Assembly: GCF_002812205.1 (NCBI RefSeq)
Contig: NZ_NPEA01000004.1
Coordinates: forward strand, 186,001 to 250,000
Reading direction: 5' to 3'
From: Leptospira neocaledonica
GTDB taxonomy: Bacteria > Spirochaetota > Leptospiria > Leptospirales > Leptospiraceae
DNA: 64,000 nucleotides
Shown here: positions 51,508 to 62,374 of the stretch, in pieces
How positions within the stretch are numbered: the stretch's first letter is position 1
Layout: every line of letters starts with the position of its first letter
Translations under genes and position numbers: made by a program
Notes under the pieces: model-generated
Database searches by the model: none
What the model was told of the DNA's origin: nothing
What the model saw: the letters and a program-made list of their open reading frames with translations, nothing else

Positions 51508-53131
51508 ACCTAAGGTCCGTTCTTTATTCGCTTTTATACAGGCGAGGACCGGATCCACAAGATTTCCTAAAAAAGTAATCCGTCCAATTCCTCCCAATTC
51601 GGACAAAACGATCTTGGATCATATTCATTCCAGGGTTCTAAAGATCTTACCGAATTCCAGGATCATATACCTAATCCCGGAAGGAGATTTAGAACTGGAG
51701 TCTTTTTTAGAGAAGAACGGAATGCACCACTTCTTCGGGCCTTTGGAAGATGTACGACAAAGGTATATTCTTGCTTCCGAAAAATTCAATGCGGATGCAA
51801 TCCTTAGGCTAACTGGGGACAATCCATTTTATGACACGACTCATTTAGATTTACTCATCCAAACGTTCATAGAATCTGATTCTGATCTGGCCTATTTTAA
51901 AGGATTACCTCTTGGAACCGGAGGAGAAGTTTTTAGGACTTCTACACTTCTAAATCTTTCAAACTCACAACAAGAAGAAAGACATAAAGAACATGTAAGC
52001 CTTCATATAAAAGAAGATCCGAATTTATACAAAATTACCGCTATCCCTAGTCTACTGACAAAAGAAGAAGTTTCCAGGCTGGCAAATTTCAGACTAACTG
52101 TGGATACTCCTGAAGACTTTGAAACCGTCTCTGACTTACTTACTCAGAAATCGTTCGAGTCTATTGGCAATTTTAATACGAAAGAATTTTTAGAATGGGA
52201 AAAAGAATCACCTTCTTTATTCCAAAAGAACCTGGATGTTCCTCAGGTAAAATTCGCTCTTCCTTCTCCGAACCAAACATATAAAGGAAAAGTCGCAGTA
52301 TTGGTCGCTCCCGCAAAGGAATTCGGTTCAGGACATTTTTCTAGGACTTCTCTTCTGTATTCTTTCTTACCGTATAGAGGCTGGGAGCCTGAATGGCTTT
52401 CTACATTTCCGAAAGACGGAGAATATAATATTCTTCTAATAGATTATAGGGATATTAAGATCCCGATCTCTTATCAAAAAACGAAAGTTTTACTCTTAGA
52501 TCATTTCGGAGAAGATAGGAGCTTGTTGGCTCCCGAAGCCCGTGACTTGGTATTGGCCGATAACATAAACTTTAAAACGGACTATAAACGGAAATACGAT
52601 TTTTGGGACCTTCTTCCCCATCCAGGGAACGATCGTAATTTTAACTGGGAGCAAATCCTAATCCCTCCGAATCTGATCTCAGCCGCAACAAACGAAGAAA
52701 AAAGTTCTCATAAAGAGTATGAAATCTTTTGTTACGCGGGAAACCTAGGAAAGGAAGAATCTGAAAATATAGATAGCTTCCTTGTCCAAAATTCCTCTAA
52801 AAAAAAGATCCGGATCGGAGGAACTCCTCCTCAAACAAACGAGATACAATATTATTCTAGACTTTCAAGAGTCCAATACTTGCAAACATTGAGATCTTCC
52901 GAAAAATTCTTGGGATATTTCGGCCAAAGTCTGTTCGAGGCCCTGTTCTTAAAAATCCCTTCTGCAACCTTCTCCATTTCGCCTATTCATAGGGAACTTT
53001 CTCATATTTTAGAAAAATATAATATTCCATTTACGGACTTGAGGCAAAAAGTCGAATTCTCTTTAGGAGCAAAGACGGTCGGAGAGAATGGATATAAAGT
53101 TTTGTTAGATAAAATAGATTCTATTATTTAA
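51449..53131 (+). CDS. Cytidylyltransferase/SpsF-like and PseG-like fusion protein
   Basis: 560 residues. N-terminal CMP-sugar transferase domain: FAFIQARTGSTRFPKKVIRPI and RLTGDNPFYDT, RLTVDTPEDFE (SpsF/NeuA-like). The second half (from about 270) is like the PseG hydrolase/GT-B fold (VAVLVAPAKEFGSGHFSRTS, VLLLDHFGEDR, LGYFGQSLFEALFLKIPSATFS). The pair suggests making or activating an unusual nonulosonic-acid-like sugar. The ATG at 51449 has AAGGAG 5 bp upstream and overlaps the spiro-SPASM gene by 59 bp; an ATG at 51482 would give a shorter overlap but has no ribosome site. Confidence 0.83.
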   Translation: MKPFLPLVFPAMSGIHLTPKPKVRSLFAFIQARTGSTRFPKKVIRPIPPNSDKTILDHIHSRVLKILPNSRIIYLIPEGDLELESFLEKNGMHHFFGPLEDVRQRYILASEKFNADAILRLTGDNPFYDTTHLDLLIQTFIESDSDLAYFKGLPLGTGGEVFRTSTLLNLSNSQQEERHKEHVSLHIKEDPNLYKITAIPSLLTKEEVSRLANFRLTVDTPEDFETVSDLLTQKSFESIGNFNTKEFLEWEKESPSLFQKNLDVPQVKFALPSPNQTYKGKVAVLVAPAKEFGSGHFSRTSLLYSFLPYRGWEPEWLSTFPKDGEYNILLIDYRDIKIPISYQKTKVLLLDHFGEDRSLLAPEARDLVLADNINFKTDYKRKYDFWDLLPHPGNDRNFNWEQILIPPNLISAATNEEKSSHKEYEIFCYAGNLGKEESENIDSFLVQNSSKKKIRIGGTPPQTNEIQYYSRLSRVQYLQTLRSSEKFLGYFGQSLFEALFLKIPSATFSISPIHRELSHILEKYNIPFTDLRQKVEFSLGAKTVGENGYKVLLDKIDSII

Positions 53132-53179
53132 ACTACTTAATCTAACAAAACTGTTAACTAAAATATTCTGACAAAAGAT

Positions 53180-55540
53180 CTACAAAGTAGATATGAAGTA
53201 GAAACTTCTGATATCCGAATTACCTCTTGCATCGGTCACTTTCATTTCAAAAGTCCAACCTGGTCCCCACCAGAAAGTCGCAGGCCCCCACATATAACCG
53301 GTGTTAGTATTGTACTGTGTAGATCCAGCAGCTCCGGGAAGCCTTCCGCTCACTACAGACCATGTATATGGCGGAAGGCCATCGGTTGCAGTAAACTGAT
53401 GTGACCAAGGAGCTAAATACATTCCCGCCCAACAAGCCGGCTGCCCAGGTGCTCCACAATTCGACGTAATTTGAGGAGGAGGAAATTCCGAATTCATTGT
53501 AATCAGAGTATTTCCGACATTAAGCCTGCCACACCCGTATTTCTCAATAGCAGCTGCAGTTGTTCCTAAACTAGTCGCATTATTGCAGATTTTTTCTTTT
53601 ACAATACTCGGATGTAACTCGGGTCTTAAACTTAAAACAAGCCCTGCAAGAGCCGAAACCATTGGAGCCGCCATGGAAGTTCCGGCTGCATAAATATATG
53701 AATTTTGTAATGTAGTAGAGTATATGAGATCTCCTGGTGCAGCTACATCCACTTTTCCATAATTAGAAAAATACGTTAATTGGTTATAACTCCAACCGTA
53801 ACTTAAAGCACTAACCGAAATCACTTCCGGAAAACTAGCAGGATAAGCACCTGGTGCCTCTGCAGTTCCAGGAAAAGGAGAAATTTTCTTGGTTTCATTT
53901 CCTGCGGAAGCAACTAAAACAATCCGCTTGGCATACGCATAAGCAACTGCATCCTTTTCAGTTTGGTGCGAGAAAATAGTGCGTAAACAACCCAACTGGC
54001 ATATAAAAAAACCTTCGCCCCCCAAACTCATATTAATCACTTTTGCGCCACGTCTTGCCGCTTCCAAGATACCAGTTCCGACCTGAAGATCAGTAGTTCT
54101 TAAATCGTTTTCAGAAGCCCAATAATCAAAAACTGGAATAGAAAGGATTTTACTATTCCAATTTAACCCCACTCCTCCTAGACTATTATTAGCAGTTGCG
54201 CCTATAATTCCTGCAACGTGAGTCCCATGAAAAGAAGAGTAATATAAAGGAAGTTTTGGAATAAAACTCGGACCCAATACGGTCTTTAAATAAGGAACGA
54301 CTAAAATAGTCTTATCCCATACTAAGAATAACGTGTCCGTCACCAATCGAATGGAAGGGCCTTGGATTACTCGTCCCGCCAAATCAGGATGCCCATCGTC
54401 AATACCGGTATCTATAACTGCAATTGTGATATCTGGACTACCTTTGGTAATGTCCCAGCCATCATATGCACGAATCGGATCCAAATATTTTACCTGCTCT
54501 CTTCCGAATCCGCCGTATTTGTTTGCAGCCGGATCATTTGGAACAGTTTCGCTGGAATCCACAAAATTATTTAAACTAACCGATTCTACATTCGGATCCG
54601 CAGAAAGTTCAAATAATGCTTCGAGAATATCACGATCCTCCTTGAAGACCAAAAGATACGTTCGATCTAATCCGACAGCGGAACTTGCTTCCGTGTCCAG
54701 CTCTCCTAAGGAATCCGAAATTGGAAATATCTCACCGCATTCATATTTTTTCAGGATTAGGTCCGTGGATTCCAAACCGACAACTGCATATCCTTCCTCG
54801 CTAAAACTTTTCGTTATTACCGTTTTGAATTTTACGATAGCTAAGCCTTGCACGAAAGGGAGTGAAAGATTCGATTCTTTAAGACTAATTTGGGGAGTAA
54901 ATGTGTATCCCTGACCGTCTATAAAAATAAGAGAACTAAAATCCGTTTCCAACATCAGATTTGTAGAAAGTCCGGTAACCAATTCAAAGGGAGAAGTTTG
55001 TTTTATGATAATTTCTTCGTTACCCGAAATAGTGACGGTGTATTCCTGACCGGACTTAACCGCCTTTCCTTCTAAATCCGATAATCTTAATTTAATTTGT
55101 TTATAAAAACCGGAGCCTATTGTTAATTTTTTTAAAAGTAACGCCGGATTTGCTTGGGCTTGTATCAAGTCGACAGACAATGCACTTGTAGCTTGAATCG
55201 TACTCTCGCCGGAAGAAGAAACGACTTCGATTTCCTTTAAATCAATCCATAATTGATCAGGCAAAGCTGAAGAACTTTCTGTAGAAACACCCATACTTAC
55301 GGAAAGTCTAGAAGTTTGAGGGGCTCCCGGATTAATTTGGTAAGCTCCGGATCGGATCTTGTCCGCATACATATTAACTACTTCTTCAGAAGCGTTTACA
55401 TTTCCGGAATTCTTTTGGCCTACGGATAAATTAAACGAAAAAATAGAATTAAGCCAATCGCCCTGGCTAATAGGCTTATTACAAGAAACCGCAAATAAAA
55501 CGATACATACAAGCGCTGGTTTCAAAAATCTTTTCGTCAT
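53180..55540 (-). CDS. Subtilisin-like (S8) serine protease lipoprotein
   Basis: 786 residues. Lipoprotein signal (FAVSC) then a 300-residue N-terminal region whose first part resembles DUF4382. The S8 domain follows with the triad: Asp in AVIDTGIDDGHPD (about 375), His in HGTHVAGIIG (about 437), Ser in GTSMAAPMVSA (about 614). A C-terminal Ig-like/PIG-type module (PYTWSVVSGRLPG) ends the protein. It is likely surface-anchored and could cleave host or environmental proteins or process others. It is convergent with the PseG-like fusion gene. Confidence 0.92.
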   Translation of the reverse strand: MTKRFLKPALVCIVLFAVSCNKPISQGDWLNSIFSFNLSVGQKNSGNVNASEEVVNMYADKIRSGAYQINPGAPQTSRLSVSMGVSTESSSALPDQLWIDLKEIEVVSSSGESTIQATSALSVDLIQAQANPALLLKKLTIGSGFYKQIKLRLSDLEGKAVKSGQEYTVTISGNEEIIIKQTSPFELVTGLSTNLMLETDFSSLIFIDGQGYTFTPQISLKESNLSLPFVQGLAIVKFKTVITKSFSEEGYAVVGLESTDLILKKYECGEIFPISDSLGELDTEASSAVGLDRTYLLVFKEDRDILEALFELSADPNVESVSLNNFVDSSETVPNDPAANKYGGFGREQVKYLDPIRAYDGWDITKGSPDITIAVIDTGIDDGHPDLAGRVIQGPSIRLVTDTLFLVWDKTILVVPYLKTVLGPSFIPKLPLYYSSFHGTHVAGIIGATANNSLGGVGLNWNSKILSIPVFDYWASENDLRTTDLQVGTGILEAARRGAKVINMSLGGEGFFICQLGCLRTIFSHQTEKDAVAYAYAKRIVLVASAGNETKKISPFPGTAEAPGAYPASFPEVISVSALSYGWSYNQLTYFSNYGKVDVAAPGDLIYSTTLQNSYIYAAGTSMAAPMVSALAGLVLSLRPELHPSIVKEKICNNATSLGTTAAAIEKYGCGRLNVGNTLITMNSEFPPPQITSNCGAPGQPACWAGMYLAPWSHQFTATDGLPPYTWSVVSGRLPGAAGSTQYNTNTGYMWGPATFWWGPGWTFEMKVTDARGNSDIRSFYFISTL

Positions 55541-55922
55541 ATTTTCACCTTTAACATTCGGTTAAACTTACTTTCAATTAACCGAAGTTGAACCCTTCAA
55601 TTACCTTATCCGTCACAATTCCAACTAAGGCAAATATGTCTAAAAAAAAGCAGAATTTCGTTTTTTTAAATGCGTCTGATAGATGACATAGCAAACACGT
55701 TAGGCAAAAACCTACCCCTTTTGGGATAAATCATAAGGATTGAAATGTAAGCCGACGAACTATTCAAAAACATTAAAAAAATATTATATTCTAAAAATCT
55801 ATCCTCCTAATTAATCGATTAAGTCAATTTCGCCTAACGTTAAAAACCGAGGGCAGCGTATTCTTTGAAAACGACTTGGAATTTAGATTCCGCCCTTCTC
55901 AAGACTAAATATTTCAAACTCG

Positions 55923-55935
55923 ACCGACCGCCGGT
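55923..55935. promoter_or_regulatory. TetR operator-like site 1 upstream of the 56098 tetR gene
   Basis: ACCGACCGCCGGT, a one-mismatch inverted repeat of the ACCGAC-N-GTCGGT type. It lies about 160 bp upstream of the tetR ATG, in the 557-bp gap 55541-56097 that shows no gene. That gap is AT-rich near the protease gene and motif-rich near tetR. Confidence 0.5.
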
Positions 55936-56021
55936 TTTTCCGCCAGAAAGTCAGGAAACATTTTTCATTTTATTTGTTTCCTTTGTTGATTTTTTTGACC
56001 GTTGTTTTGAAATATGTTTGA

Positions 56022-56036
56022 CCGACGCATAGTCGG
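56022..56036. promoter_or_regulatory. TetR operator-like site 2
   Basis: CCGAC, 5-bp centre, GTCGG: a palindrome of the same half-site with wider spacing. Confidence 0.5.
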
Positions 56037-56049
56037 ATGTATTGTCAAA

Positions 56050-56079
56050 ACCGACTAACGGTCTATACCGACCGTCGGT
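56050..56079. promoter_or_regulatory. TetR operator-like sites 3 and 4
   Basis: ACCGACTAACGGT at 56050-56062 and the perfect ACCGAC-C-GTCGGT at 56067-56079, just before the AGGAGG ribosome site (56085) of the tetR gene. Binding here would block the gene's own transcription or translation start, as expected for autorepression. Confidence 0.6.
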
Positions 56080-56097
56080 TTAGCAGGAGGAACCACG

Positions 56098-56835
56098 ATG
56101 ATCCCAGCAAAAATCTCCACAAAAGAAAGAATTCTCAACGAATCTAGACGGCTATTCTTCGAAAAAGGGTACGAAACCACATCCATTCAGGACATTCTAT
56201 CCGCTTTAGATATAGCTAAAGGAACCTTTTACCACCATTTTCAATCCAAAGAAGAACTTTTAGAAGAGATCGCAGTTCAATTCGCAAAAGAAGCGCATGC
56301 AGCAATGCAAGCAGAGATTGGAGATTTGGGATTAGAAGGAACCGGCCTAGATAAACTCCGCCGAGCACTCATAGTTGCAAGAAACTGGAAAAAAGGTAAG
56401 GCAGAAGAAGTCCGCTTCCTCTTAGAATCCCTTTTCTCCGCCAGCAATCTTCAATTGAGAGATAAAATCAGACGCAAATCCGTGGACTTAAGTTTTCCGT
56501 TGTTTGCTTCTTTAATCGTAGAAGGCCAGCAGGACGAATCACTCAAAAGTGCATTAAGAGCGGATCACCTGACTTCCATTATTTTCGACCTAAGCGATGC
56601 TTTGGGTGAAAAAGTTGCTTTCTATCTTTTAGGAAGAAGTAAAGAATCCGAAGCCGATATCTACGACTTGATGCTTTCTTATCATAAAACGATAGAAGAT
56701 CTGCTCGGCTGCCCGGAAGGCGGATTAGATTATTTTAGCAGAGAAGATTGGAGCGAGCTCGCTCAACTTTTCAAAGGTGGTGCGGTTTCTGCTCCAAGCT
56801 TGGAACCTTTACCATTGGTTGCGAACGCAGGTTAA
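56098..56835 (+). CDS. TetR-family transcriptional regulator, autoregulated
   Basis: 245 residues, longer than usual for TetR. N-terminal HTH (about 8-55): KERILNESRRLFFEKGYETTSIQDIL, then DIAKGTFYHHFQSKEELL. The ligand domain is helical with a 40-residue acidic C-terminal extension. AGGAGG stands 7 bp before the ATG. At least four ACCGAC-type inverted motifs lie upstream, so strong self-control is likely. Target genes beyond itself are not evident in the window; the DUF1801 gene follows by 31 bp. Confidence 0.88.
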   Translation: MIPAKISTKERILNESRRLFFEKGYETTSIQDILSALDIAKGTFYHHFQSKEELLEEIAVQFAKEAHAAMQAEIGDLGLEGTGLDKLRRALIVARNWKKGKAEEVRFLLESLFSASNLQLRDKIRRKSVDLSFPLFASLIVEGQQDESLKSALRADHLTSIIFDLSDALGEKVAFYLLGRSKESEADIYDLMLSYHKTIEDLLGCPEGGLDYFSREDWSELAQLFKGGAVSAPSLEPLPLVANAG

Positions 56836-56866
56836 GTGAAATAGGGTCCTGCCCCTAGGACAAAAT

Positions 56867-57247
56867 ATGTTACTTTATGCTTTAGTTCCTACACTCCCCA
56901 GATTGGATTCAAATTCAAATCCGGACGTAGAGGATTATTTAGAAAAAACTCCTTCCATAAGGAGTGAAAAATTAAAGGATTTGGTGGATTCGATCCGGGA
57001 AGAATTTTCGGATCTGAGAGAAAGTCTGAAATATGGAATGCCTACTTTCGAAAGGAATGGGCGATGGGTCGCATTCTCGAACCATAAAAACCATCTTTCA
57101 GTCTATTTCTGCGAAGAATCTTTTGTAAGGGCATTTCGTGCCAAGTTTCCAAAATCGGAAAACGGCAAGAACTGTGTGTTGATCAAGGACAAGGAGAAGT
57201 TCCCTTCTTCTTATCTGAAAACATTGCTCAAAAAGACCTTACAATAA
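56867..57247 (+). CDS. DUF1801-family protein
   Basis: 126 residues, cytosolic. DUF1801/YdhG-like fold: SIREEFSDLRESLKYGMPTFERNGRWVAFSNHKNHLSVYFCEESF. The family has a SRPBCC-unrelated small alpha/beta fold and no agreed function; some members are annotated as iron chaperone-like. Located 31 bp after the tetR gene and followed by a terminator, so likely part of the same autoregulated transcript. Confidence 0.8.
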   Translation: MLLYALVPTLPRLDSNSNPDVEDYLEKTPSIRSEKLKDLVDSIREEFSDLRESLKYGMPTFERNGRWVAFSNHKNHLSVYFCEESFVRAFRAKFPKSENGKNCVLIKDKEKFPSSYLKTLLKKTLQ

Positions 57248-57300
57248 GGAAAGATCAGTTCTCTAACTATCTCACTAATAAAATAGGTCTTTAGGTTTGC

Positions 57301-57330
57301 AAGGCCCTAGAATTCATCTAGGGCCTTTTT
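57301..57330 (+). terminator. Rho-independent terminator after the DUF1801 gene
   Basis: AAGGCCCTAGA and TCTAGGGCCTT pair exactly (11 bp) around a 5-nt loop and are followed by TTT. Confidence 0.9.
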
Positions 57331-57408
57331 AATGTATTCTCACTTAATTACGGAGTCAGTACGACTTGACCTCTTCCTTCTACGGAAAATTCTATCCGAA
57401 CGAAGGCT

Positions 57409-60057
57409 ATGAAGAAACAAATCAGCGATCGTTACGAACCTACCAGCGTAGAACCGAAATGGATCTCTCTCTGGGAGAAGGAAAAAAGTTTTGAGCCCAA
57501 CCTCAAAGCAGGGGAATCTTTTACAATCGTCCTTCCTCCTCCAAACGTGACCGGAAGCCTTCATATTGGTCACGCACTCAATCATACCATCCAAGATATT
57601 CTCACCCGTATTGAACGTAAAAAAGGGAAATCCGCTCTTTGGGTTCCGGGCACAGACCATGCTGGGATCGCTACTCAAGTAGTTGTAGAAAGAGAACTCG
57701 CCAAAGAAGGCAAAAAGAGAACAGATTTTACTAGAGAGGAATTCGAAAAGAAAGTTTGGGAATGGAAAGAACACTCAGGTGGAATGATCCAAAACCAACA
57801 AAAACTTTTAGGAGAATCAGTAGATTGGTCTCGTTCCAGATTTACTATGGACGAAGGATTGTCCAAAGCTGTATTCAAAGTTTTCAAAACACTATATGAC
57901 GAAGGTTTAATATATAGAGGAGAAAGGATCATCAATTGGTGTCCTAAAACTCTGACTGCTATTTCGGATCTAGAAGTCGAACATAGAGAAGTAAAAGGTA
58001 AACTTTATCATCTACGTTATCCCATCGTTGGTCAGGCTGGCAAATATCTGATTGTTGCCACCACAAGACCTGAGACTATGTTTGGAGACGTTGCAGTGGC
58101 TGCGCATCCGGACGACGAAAGATATAAATCGTTAAAAGGTGCGGAGTTGGAACTCCCACTTACTGGTAGAAAAATTCCACTATTATTCGATTCCTTCGTA
58201 GATAAAGAATTCGGATCCGGTTTAGTTAAGATCACACCTGCTCACGACCCGAACGACTTCGAAGCTGGCCAAAGACTTGGACTCAAGCCATTACTCGTGA
58301 TGAATCCAAATGCAACTCTGAATGAGAATGCAGGGAAATACGCGGGATTAGAAAGATTCGTAGCTCGTAAAAAAGTAATCGATGATCTGCAAACTTTAGG
58401 CCTCGTAGAGAAGATAGAAGAACATACTCATTCTATCGGCCATAACTCCAGAGGTGGAGAAATTATAGAACCGTACTTATCTACTCAATGGTTCTGCAAA
58501 ATGAAACCTTTGGCTGAACTCGCTATCCAAGCAGTTCAATCCGGAGAAACTGAATTTGTTCCTAAACTTTGGGAGAAAACTTTCTACGAGTGGATGAACA
58601 ATATTAGAGATTGGTGCATCTCTCGTCAGTTATGGTGGGGACATCGTATCCCTGCATATCATTGTAAAAATTGCAAACATATAGAAGTTTCCGAAACCAA
58701 AGTTGATAACTGCCCTAAATGTAATTCCACAGAAGTGGAACAAGACACTGATGTTTTAGATACTTGGTTCTCTTCCCAACTTTGGCCATTCTCCACTTTA
58801 GGTTGGCCGGAGAATACAGAAGATCTGAAAAAATTCTATCCTACATCCGTACTAGTAACCGGTTTCGATATTATATTCTTCTGGGTAGCCAGAATGATCA
58901 TGATGGGTAAGAAGTTTTTAGGTAAGGCTCCTTTCCAAAAAGTTATTATTCACGGATTAGTAAGAGATAAAGAAGGTAAGAAGTTTTCCAAATCCATAGG
59001 TAATGTTATCGATCCTTTGGATATGATGAATAAGTACGGAACTGATTCTTTCCGTTTCTTCTTGGCCGCAACTTTACCTGAAGCAAAAGACGTTCTTTTT
59101 GACGAAAGCAGGTTAGACGGTTATCGTTCCTTCTGTAATAAGATCTGGAACTCAAGTCGTTTCATCCTGATGAATATGGATGCGGATTGGAAGTTAGAAG
59201 ATCTGGAATCCAAATACAGTTCCAAATTAGAACCGATGGATAAATGGATCCTCCATAGGTTCAATGAAACTCTTGCTAATTACGAAAAAGCATATTCCAA
59301 ATTTCTATTTTTCGAAATGGCTTCTCAAATTTATGATTTCGTTTGGGGAGATTTTTGCGATTGGTATATCGAGTTAGTTAAGCCCAGAATTTACGGCAAA
59401 CTGGGCGAAGAATCCAAAGAAGTCGCAAAACAAGTACTTGCAAGTATTCTAATTAAGGCTTTAGGACTTCTTCATCCTTTTATGCCGTTCTTAACCGAAG
59501 AAATTTACGAAGTATTCAGCGATGGGGACTTCTTGATCCAAACTCCTTTCCCAGGCTCCTATAATGTTTCTGCAGAAGACGAAGGTGTTTTGAAAACTAT
59601 TATTCTACAAGATGTAGTGACCCAAATCCGTGTTCAAAGAGCAGAGAATGGTGTCCCTTTGGATAAAAAATGTAAGGTGATCCTGAAATCTTCAGAGCCT
59701 TTAGTTGCTTCTGCAGTAAAAGACTTCGAGTTCTCTATCATACAATTAGCTCGTCTAGAAAGTATAGAAGTGAATGCAAACTATACTGGAGAAAAAACGG
59801 ACTCAGTTGGTGCGTTCCGTTTCGGAGAAGTGATACTTCCTTTAGCTGGAATGATAGACTTCGAAAAAGAAAGAGCACGCTTAAATAAAGAATTACAGAA
59901 ATTGATCCAAGAAGAAGAGAAACTCGCTTCTAAATTAGGAAATGAGAATTTCGTTGCAAAAGCGAATCCGGATGTGATCGAAAAAGAAAAAGAAAAACTG
60001 AAAAACGTCCGTGAGAAAAAAGAAGTTCTCCAAAAAGGTTTGGAAAAACTAGGTTAA
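57409..60057 (+). CDS. valS: Valyl-tRNA synthetase
   Basis: 882 residues. Charges tRNA-Val. Class I motifs: [16 protein letters not shown] (HIGH) near residue 50, the editing CP1 domain, and KFSKSIGN in place of the usual KMSKS loop (Met to Phe). The C-terminal arm is a coiled coil ([22 protein letters not shown]) that binds tRNA. The central CNKC-type cysteines (CKNCKH, CPKC) could bind zinc. Followed 31 bp later by purD. Confidence 0.96.
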   Translation: MKKQISDRYEPTSVEPKWISLWEKEKSFEPNLKAGESFTIVLPPPNVTGSLHIGHALNHTIQDILTRIERKKGKSALWVPGTDHAGIATQVVVERELAKEGKKRTDFTREEFEKKVWEWKEHSGGMIQNQQKLLGESVDWSRSRFTMDEGLSKAVFKVFKTLYDEGLIYRGERIINWCPKTLTAISDLEVEHREVKGKLYHLRYPIVGQAGKYLIVATTRPETMFGDVAVAAHPDDERYKSLKGAELELPLTGRKIPLLFDSFVDKEFGSGLVKITPAHDPNDFEAGQRLGLKPLLVMNPNATLNENAGKYAGLERFVARKKVIDDLQTLGLVEKIEEHTHSIGHNSRGGEIIEPYLSTQWFCKMKPLAELAIQAVQSGETEFVPKLWEKTFYEWMNNIRDWCISRQLWWGHRIPAYHCKNCKHIEVSETKVDNCPKCNSTEVEQDTDVLDTWFSSQLWPFSTLGWPENTEDLKKFYPTSVLVTGFDIIFFWVARMIMMGKKFLGKAPFQKVIIHGLVRDKEGKKFSKSIGNVIDPLDMMNKYGTDSFRFFLAATLPEAKDVLFDESRLDGYRSFCNKIWNSSRFILMNMDADWKLEDLESKYSSKLEPMDKWILHRFNETLANYEKAYSKFLFFEMASQIYDFVWGDFCDWYIELVKPRIYGKLGEESKEVAKQVLASILIKALGLLHPFMPFLTEEIYEVFSDGDFLIQTPFPGSYNVSAEDEGVLKTIILQDVVTQIRVQRAENGVPLDKKCKVILKSSEPLVASAVKDFEFSIIQLARLESIEVNANYTGEKTDSVGAFRFGEVILPLAGMIDFEKERARLNKELQKLIQEEEKLASKLGNENFVAKANPDVIEKEKEKLKNVREKKEVLQKGLEKLG

Positions 60058-60088
60058 TTTTTCGGACTCTATAACCGCGGTAAATATT

Positions 60089-61360
60089 ATGTCTAAGATC
60101 CTTTTAATCGGCTCCGGAGGTCGCGAAAGTGCTATTGCTTATAAACTTCGCCAGTCCCCTAAACTCAGCCAATTGTATGTTTTCCCGGGGAACGGAGGCT
60201 TTCCTGATTCAGAAGTTTTAGCCCCCAATTCTTTCGATCTAAAGAACAAATCCTCAGTCCAAAGCTTTATTCAAAAAAATGAATATGATTTAGTAGTGGT
60301 CGGCCCCGAAGATCCATTAGTTGACGGCATAGTAGATTGGCTGGCAGAGATTGGAGTCCCGGTTTTCGGACCTTCTGCTTATTGCGCTCAGATCGAAGGC
60401 TCCAAAGAATTTGCAAAAGCATTGATGATAGAAGCTGGAGTCCCCACCGCTAAGTATGCATCTTTCGAAGATTATGAATCCGCATATTCTTATGTTCAAA
60501 AAGAAGGAGCACCTATCGTAATCAAGGCGGATGGTCTTGCTGCAGGTAAGGGTGTAACTGTTTGCACTGAACTCTCTCAGGCTACACAAGCACTAAAAGA
60601 GATCTTTTTAGATAATAAATTCGGAAAAAGTGGATCCAAAGTTGTTATAGAAGAGTTCATGGAAGGACAAGAAGCTTCTATCTTTGCGATAAGTGATGGA
60701 AATACTTATTTTACTCTTCCAGCAGCCCAGGATCATAAAAGAGCGTATGACGGAGACGAAGGACCAAACACAGGTGGAATGGGTGCCTACTGTCCGGCCC
60801 CAATCGTCACGAAAGAAACATTAGAAAAAGTAAATACACTGGTCTTTCAACCTGTATTCGAAATCTTCCGTAAGAAAGGAAATCCTTATAAAGGCCTTCT
60901 ATATGCCGGATTGATGATAGATGCAAAAGGAAATCCGAGAGTTGTAGAGTTCAATTGTAGATTTGGTGACCCAGAGACACAATGTGTCTTACCCATGTTA
61001 GAAGGTGACTTATTGGAAATTTTCCAGGCATCTGCCAAAGGGGCACTCGGAGATGTAAAAATAAGTTTGAGACCAGGAGCATCTACCGTAGTCGTTTTGG
61101 CCGCAGAAGGTTACCCCGATTCTTATGAAAAGAATATTCCTCTGAATTTACCGGAAACGAATAGTAAAGATCTTGTAGTTTTTCATGCGGGCACTTCAAA
61201 AAAGGATGGAAACTTAATATCGACGGGTGGAAGAATTCTAGGAATCTCTTCCTACGGTAAGGACTTAAAAGAATCTGTGGATAAGGTTTATTCTTATCTC
61301 GGCGGTTTCAAAATTTCCAAAACCTTCTTCCGTAAGGACATAGCGAGTAAAGCTCTTTAA
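60089..61360 (+). CDS. purD: Phosphoribosylamine--glycine ligase
   Basis: 423 residues. Second step of purine synthesis, ATP-grasp fold: [17 protein letters not shown] at the N-terminus, [41 protein letters not shown] and [10 protein letters not shown]. The ATG fits the family start. It follows valS by 31 bp and precedes a hypothetical gene by 2 bp, so valS-purD-hypothetical is probably one operon. Confidence 0.96.
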   Translation: MSKILLIGSGGRESAIAYKLRQSPKLSQLYVFPGNGGFPDSEVLAPNSFDLKNKSSVQSFIQKNEYDLVVVGPEDPLVDGIVDWLAEIGVPVFGPSAYCAQIEGSKEFAKALMIEAGVPTAKYASFEDYESAYSYVQKEGAPIVIKADGLAAGKGVTVCTELSQATQALKEIFLDNKFGKSGSKVVIEEFMEGQEASIFAISDGNTYFTLPAAQDHKRAYDGDEGPNTGGMGAYCPAPIVTKETLEKVNTLVFQPVFEIFRKKGNPYKGLLYAGLMIDAKGNPRVVEFNCRFGDPETQCVLPMLEGDLLEIFQASAKGALGDVKISLRPGASTVVVLAAEGYPDSYEKNIPLNLPETNSKDLVVFHAGTSKKDGNLISTGGRILGISSYGKDLKESVDKVYSYLGGFKISKTFFRKDIASKAL

Positions 61361-61362
61361 TT

Positions 61363-62208
61363 ATGCCCTTTCTAGTTTCTGGAAATATCGATTTAGTCGA
61401 AAGGTCTAACCTTCGCAAATTAGAAAAACATCTCGGGATCATTCTATCTCCGCATCAATATCCTTTAGAGCAGTATAATTTAATTCGTGCTTCCTTAAAA
61501 CAAAAACTAGATTCGGATACTCTGATCCGTTCCATGACGCGCAGAGAACTATTATCTTTTATTTATATACTTACTCAATTCGGTGATGTAGTCCAAAAGG
61601 AAACTCCTGACGAATATCTAGATGTAGAGAATGTTCCGATAGTAATAGAATGGCAGGCAGGCCATTACATGATCCCATACGAGGTTTTGGATTTTCTGGC
61701 ACAATCTAGAGTATTCAGAAATCAAAACTATCTATTCGCATTAATACCTGCACTTCCTAGCAAAGAAAAGAAAGCATGGTTAGAATGGATTGGTGCAGGT
61801 TACGGCCGGACCTTTCCGAGAGAGATCAATCACGAACTATATTTCCAATGCAGACATCTGCAAAAACCTTTCCAGGGCAAAAGTTTGGTACAAGAGGAGT
61901 CCATCAGATTAGAGCAACTTTGGGCTCCAGGCAAAAACGAGACCGTAGATTGGTTTTATAAAGGGATCATGCCTTTTTATTCTTCTATGAAGGAACTACA
62001 ACGTTCCGAAAGGGATCCATTCCTACTTCATGTTTTGGATCTGATCCGTTCCGGAAAACTTGTCCTAAAACGCCTTCCGGAAGAATTTGGCAGAAAGGAA
62101 GAATATCAATTGGTCTCCACGGTGGAAGGAAACACTCCCCAACTCAGAGACACGGTATTTAGCTGGGAAGAAGCCAGAGAAGAAAGAGAAGATTCCCTTT
62201 TTCGATAA
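61363..62208 (+). CDS. Conserved hypothetical protein
   Basis: 281 residues, cytosolic, two bases after the purD stop; I recognise no family. It is rich in Glu, Leu and Arg with no membrane segment or signal. Visible blocks are [56 protein letters not shown] and SAVEG-like [11 protein letters not shown] near the end. Translational coupling to purD suggests a housekeeping role. The 166-bp gap before prfB shows no gene. Confidence 0.75.
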   Translation: MPFLVSGNIDLVERSNLRKLEKHLGIILSPHQYPLEQYNLIRASLKQKLDSDTLIRSMTRRELLSFIYILTQFGDVVQKETPDEYLDVENVPIVIEWQAGHYMIPYEVLDFLAQSRVFRNQNYLFALIPALPSKEKKAWLEWIGAGYGRTFPREINHELYFQCRHLQKPFQGKSLVQEESIRLEQLWAPGKNETVDWFYKGIMPFYSSMKELQRSERDPFLLHVLDLIRSGKLVLKRLPEEFGRKEEYQLVSTVEGNTPQLRDTVFSWEEAREEREDSLFR

Positions 62209-62374
62209 GAATCTGCCTAATAGGGCGGACTCCTGAAGCCCAAGATTAGATATGTATAGGTAAACTTAGTTTTGTGACGGACTATAGACACTTTCTCCTT
62301 TTACAATAAGATCTCGGGTCGCAATCCCGGAAATTTGCAAATTAGATTAATATTATATATTTTATTGGACCGAA

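Noticed and set aside
57649..57662. GGCACAGACCATGC with GG-N10-GC spacing, resembling a sigma-54 promoter
   Set aside because: It is inside valS coding sequence, lacks the TTGC element, and has no gene start or palindrome nearby; a chance match.
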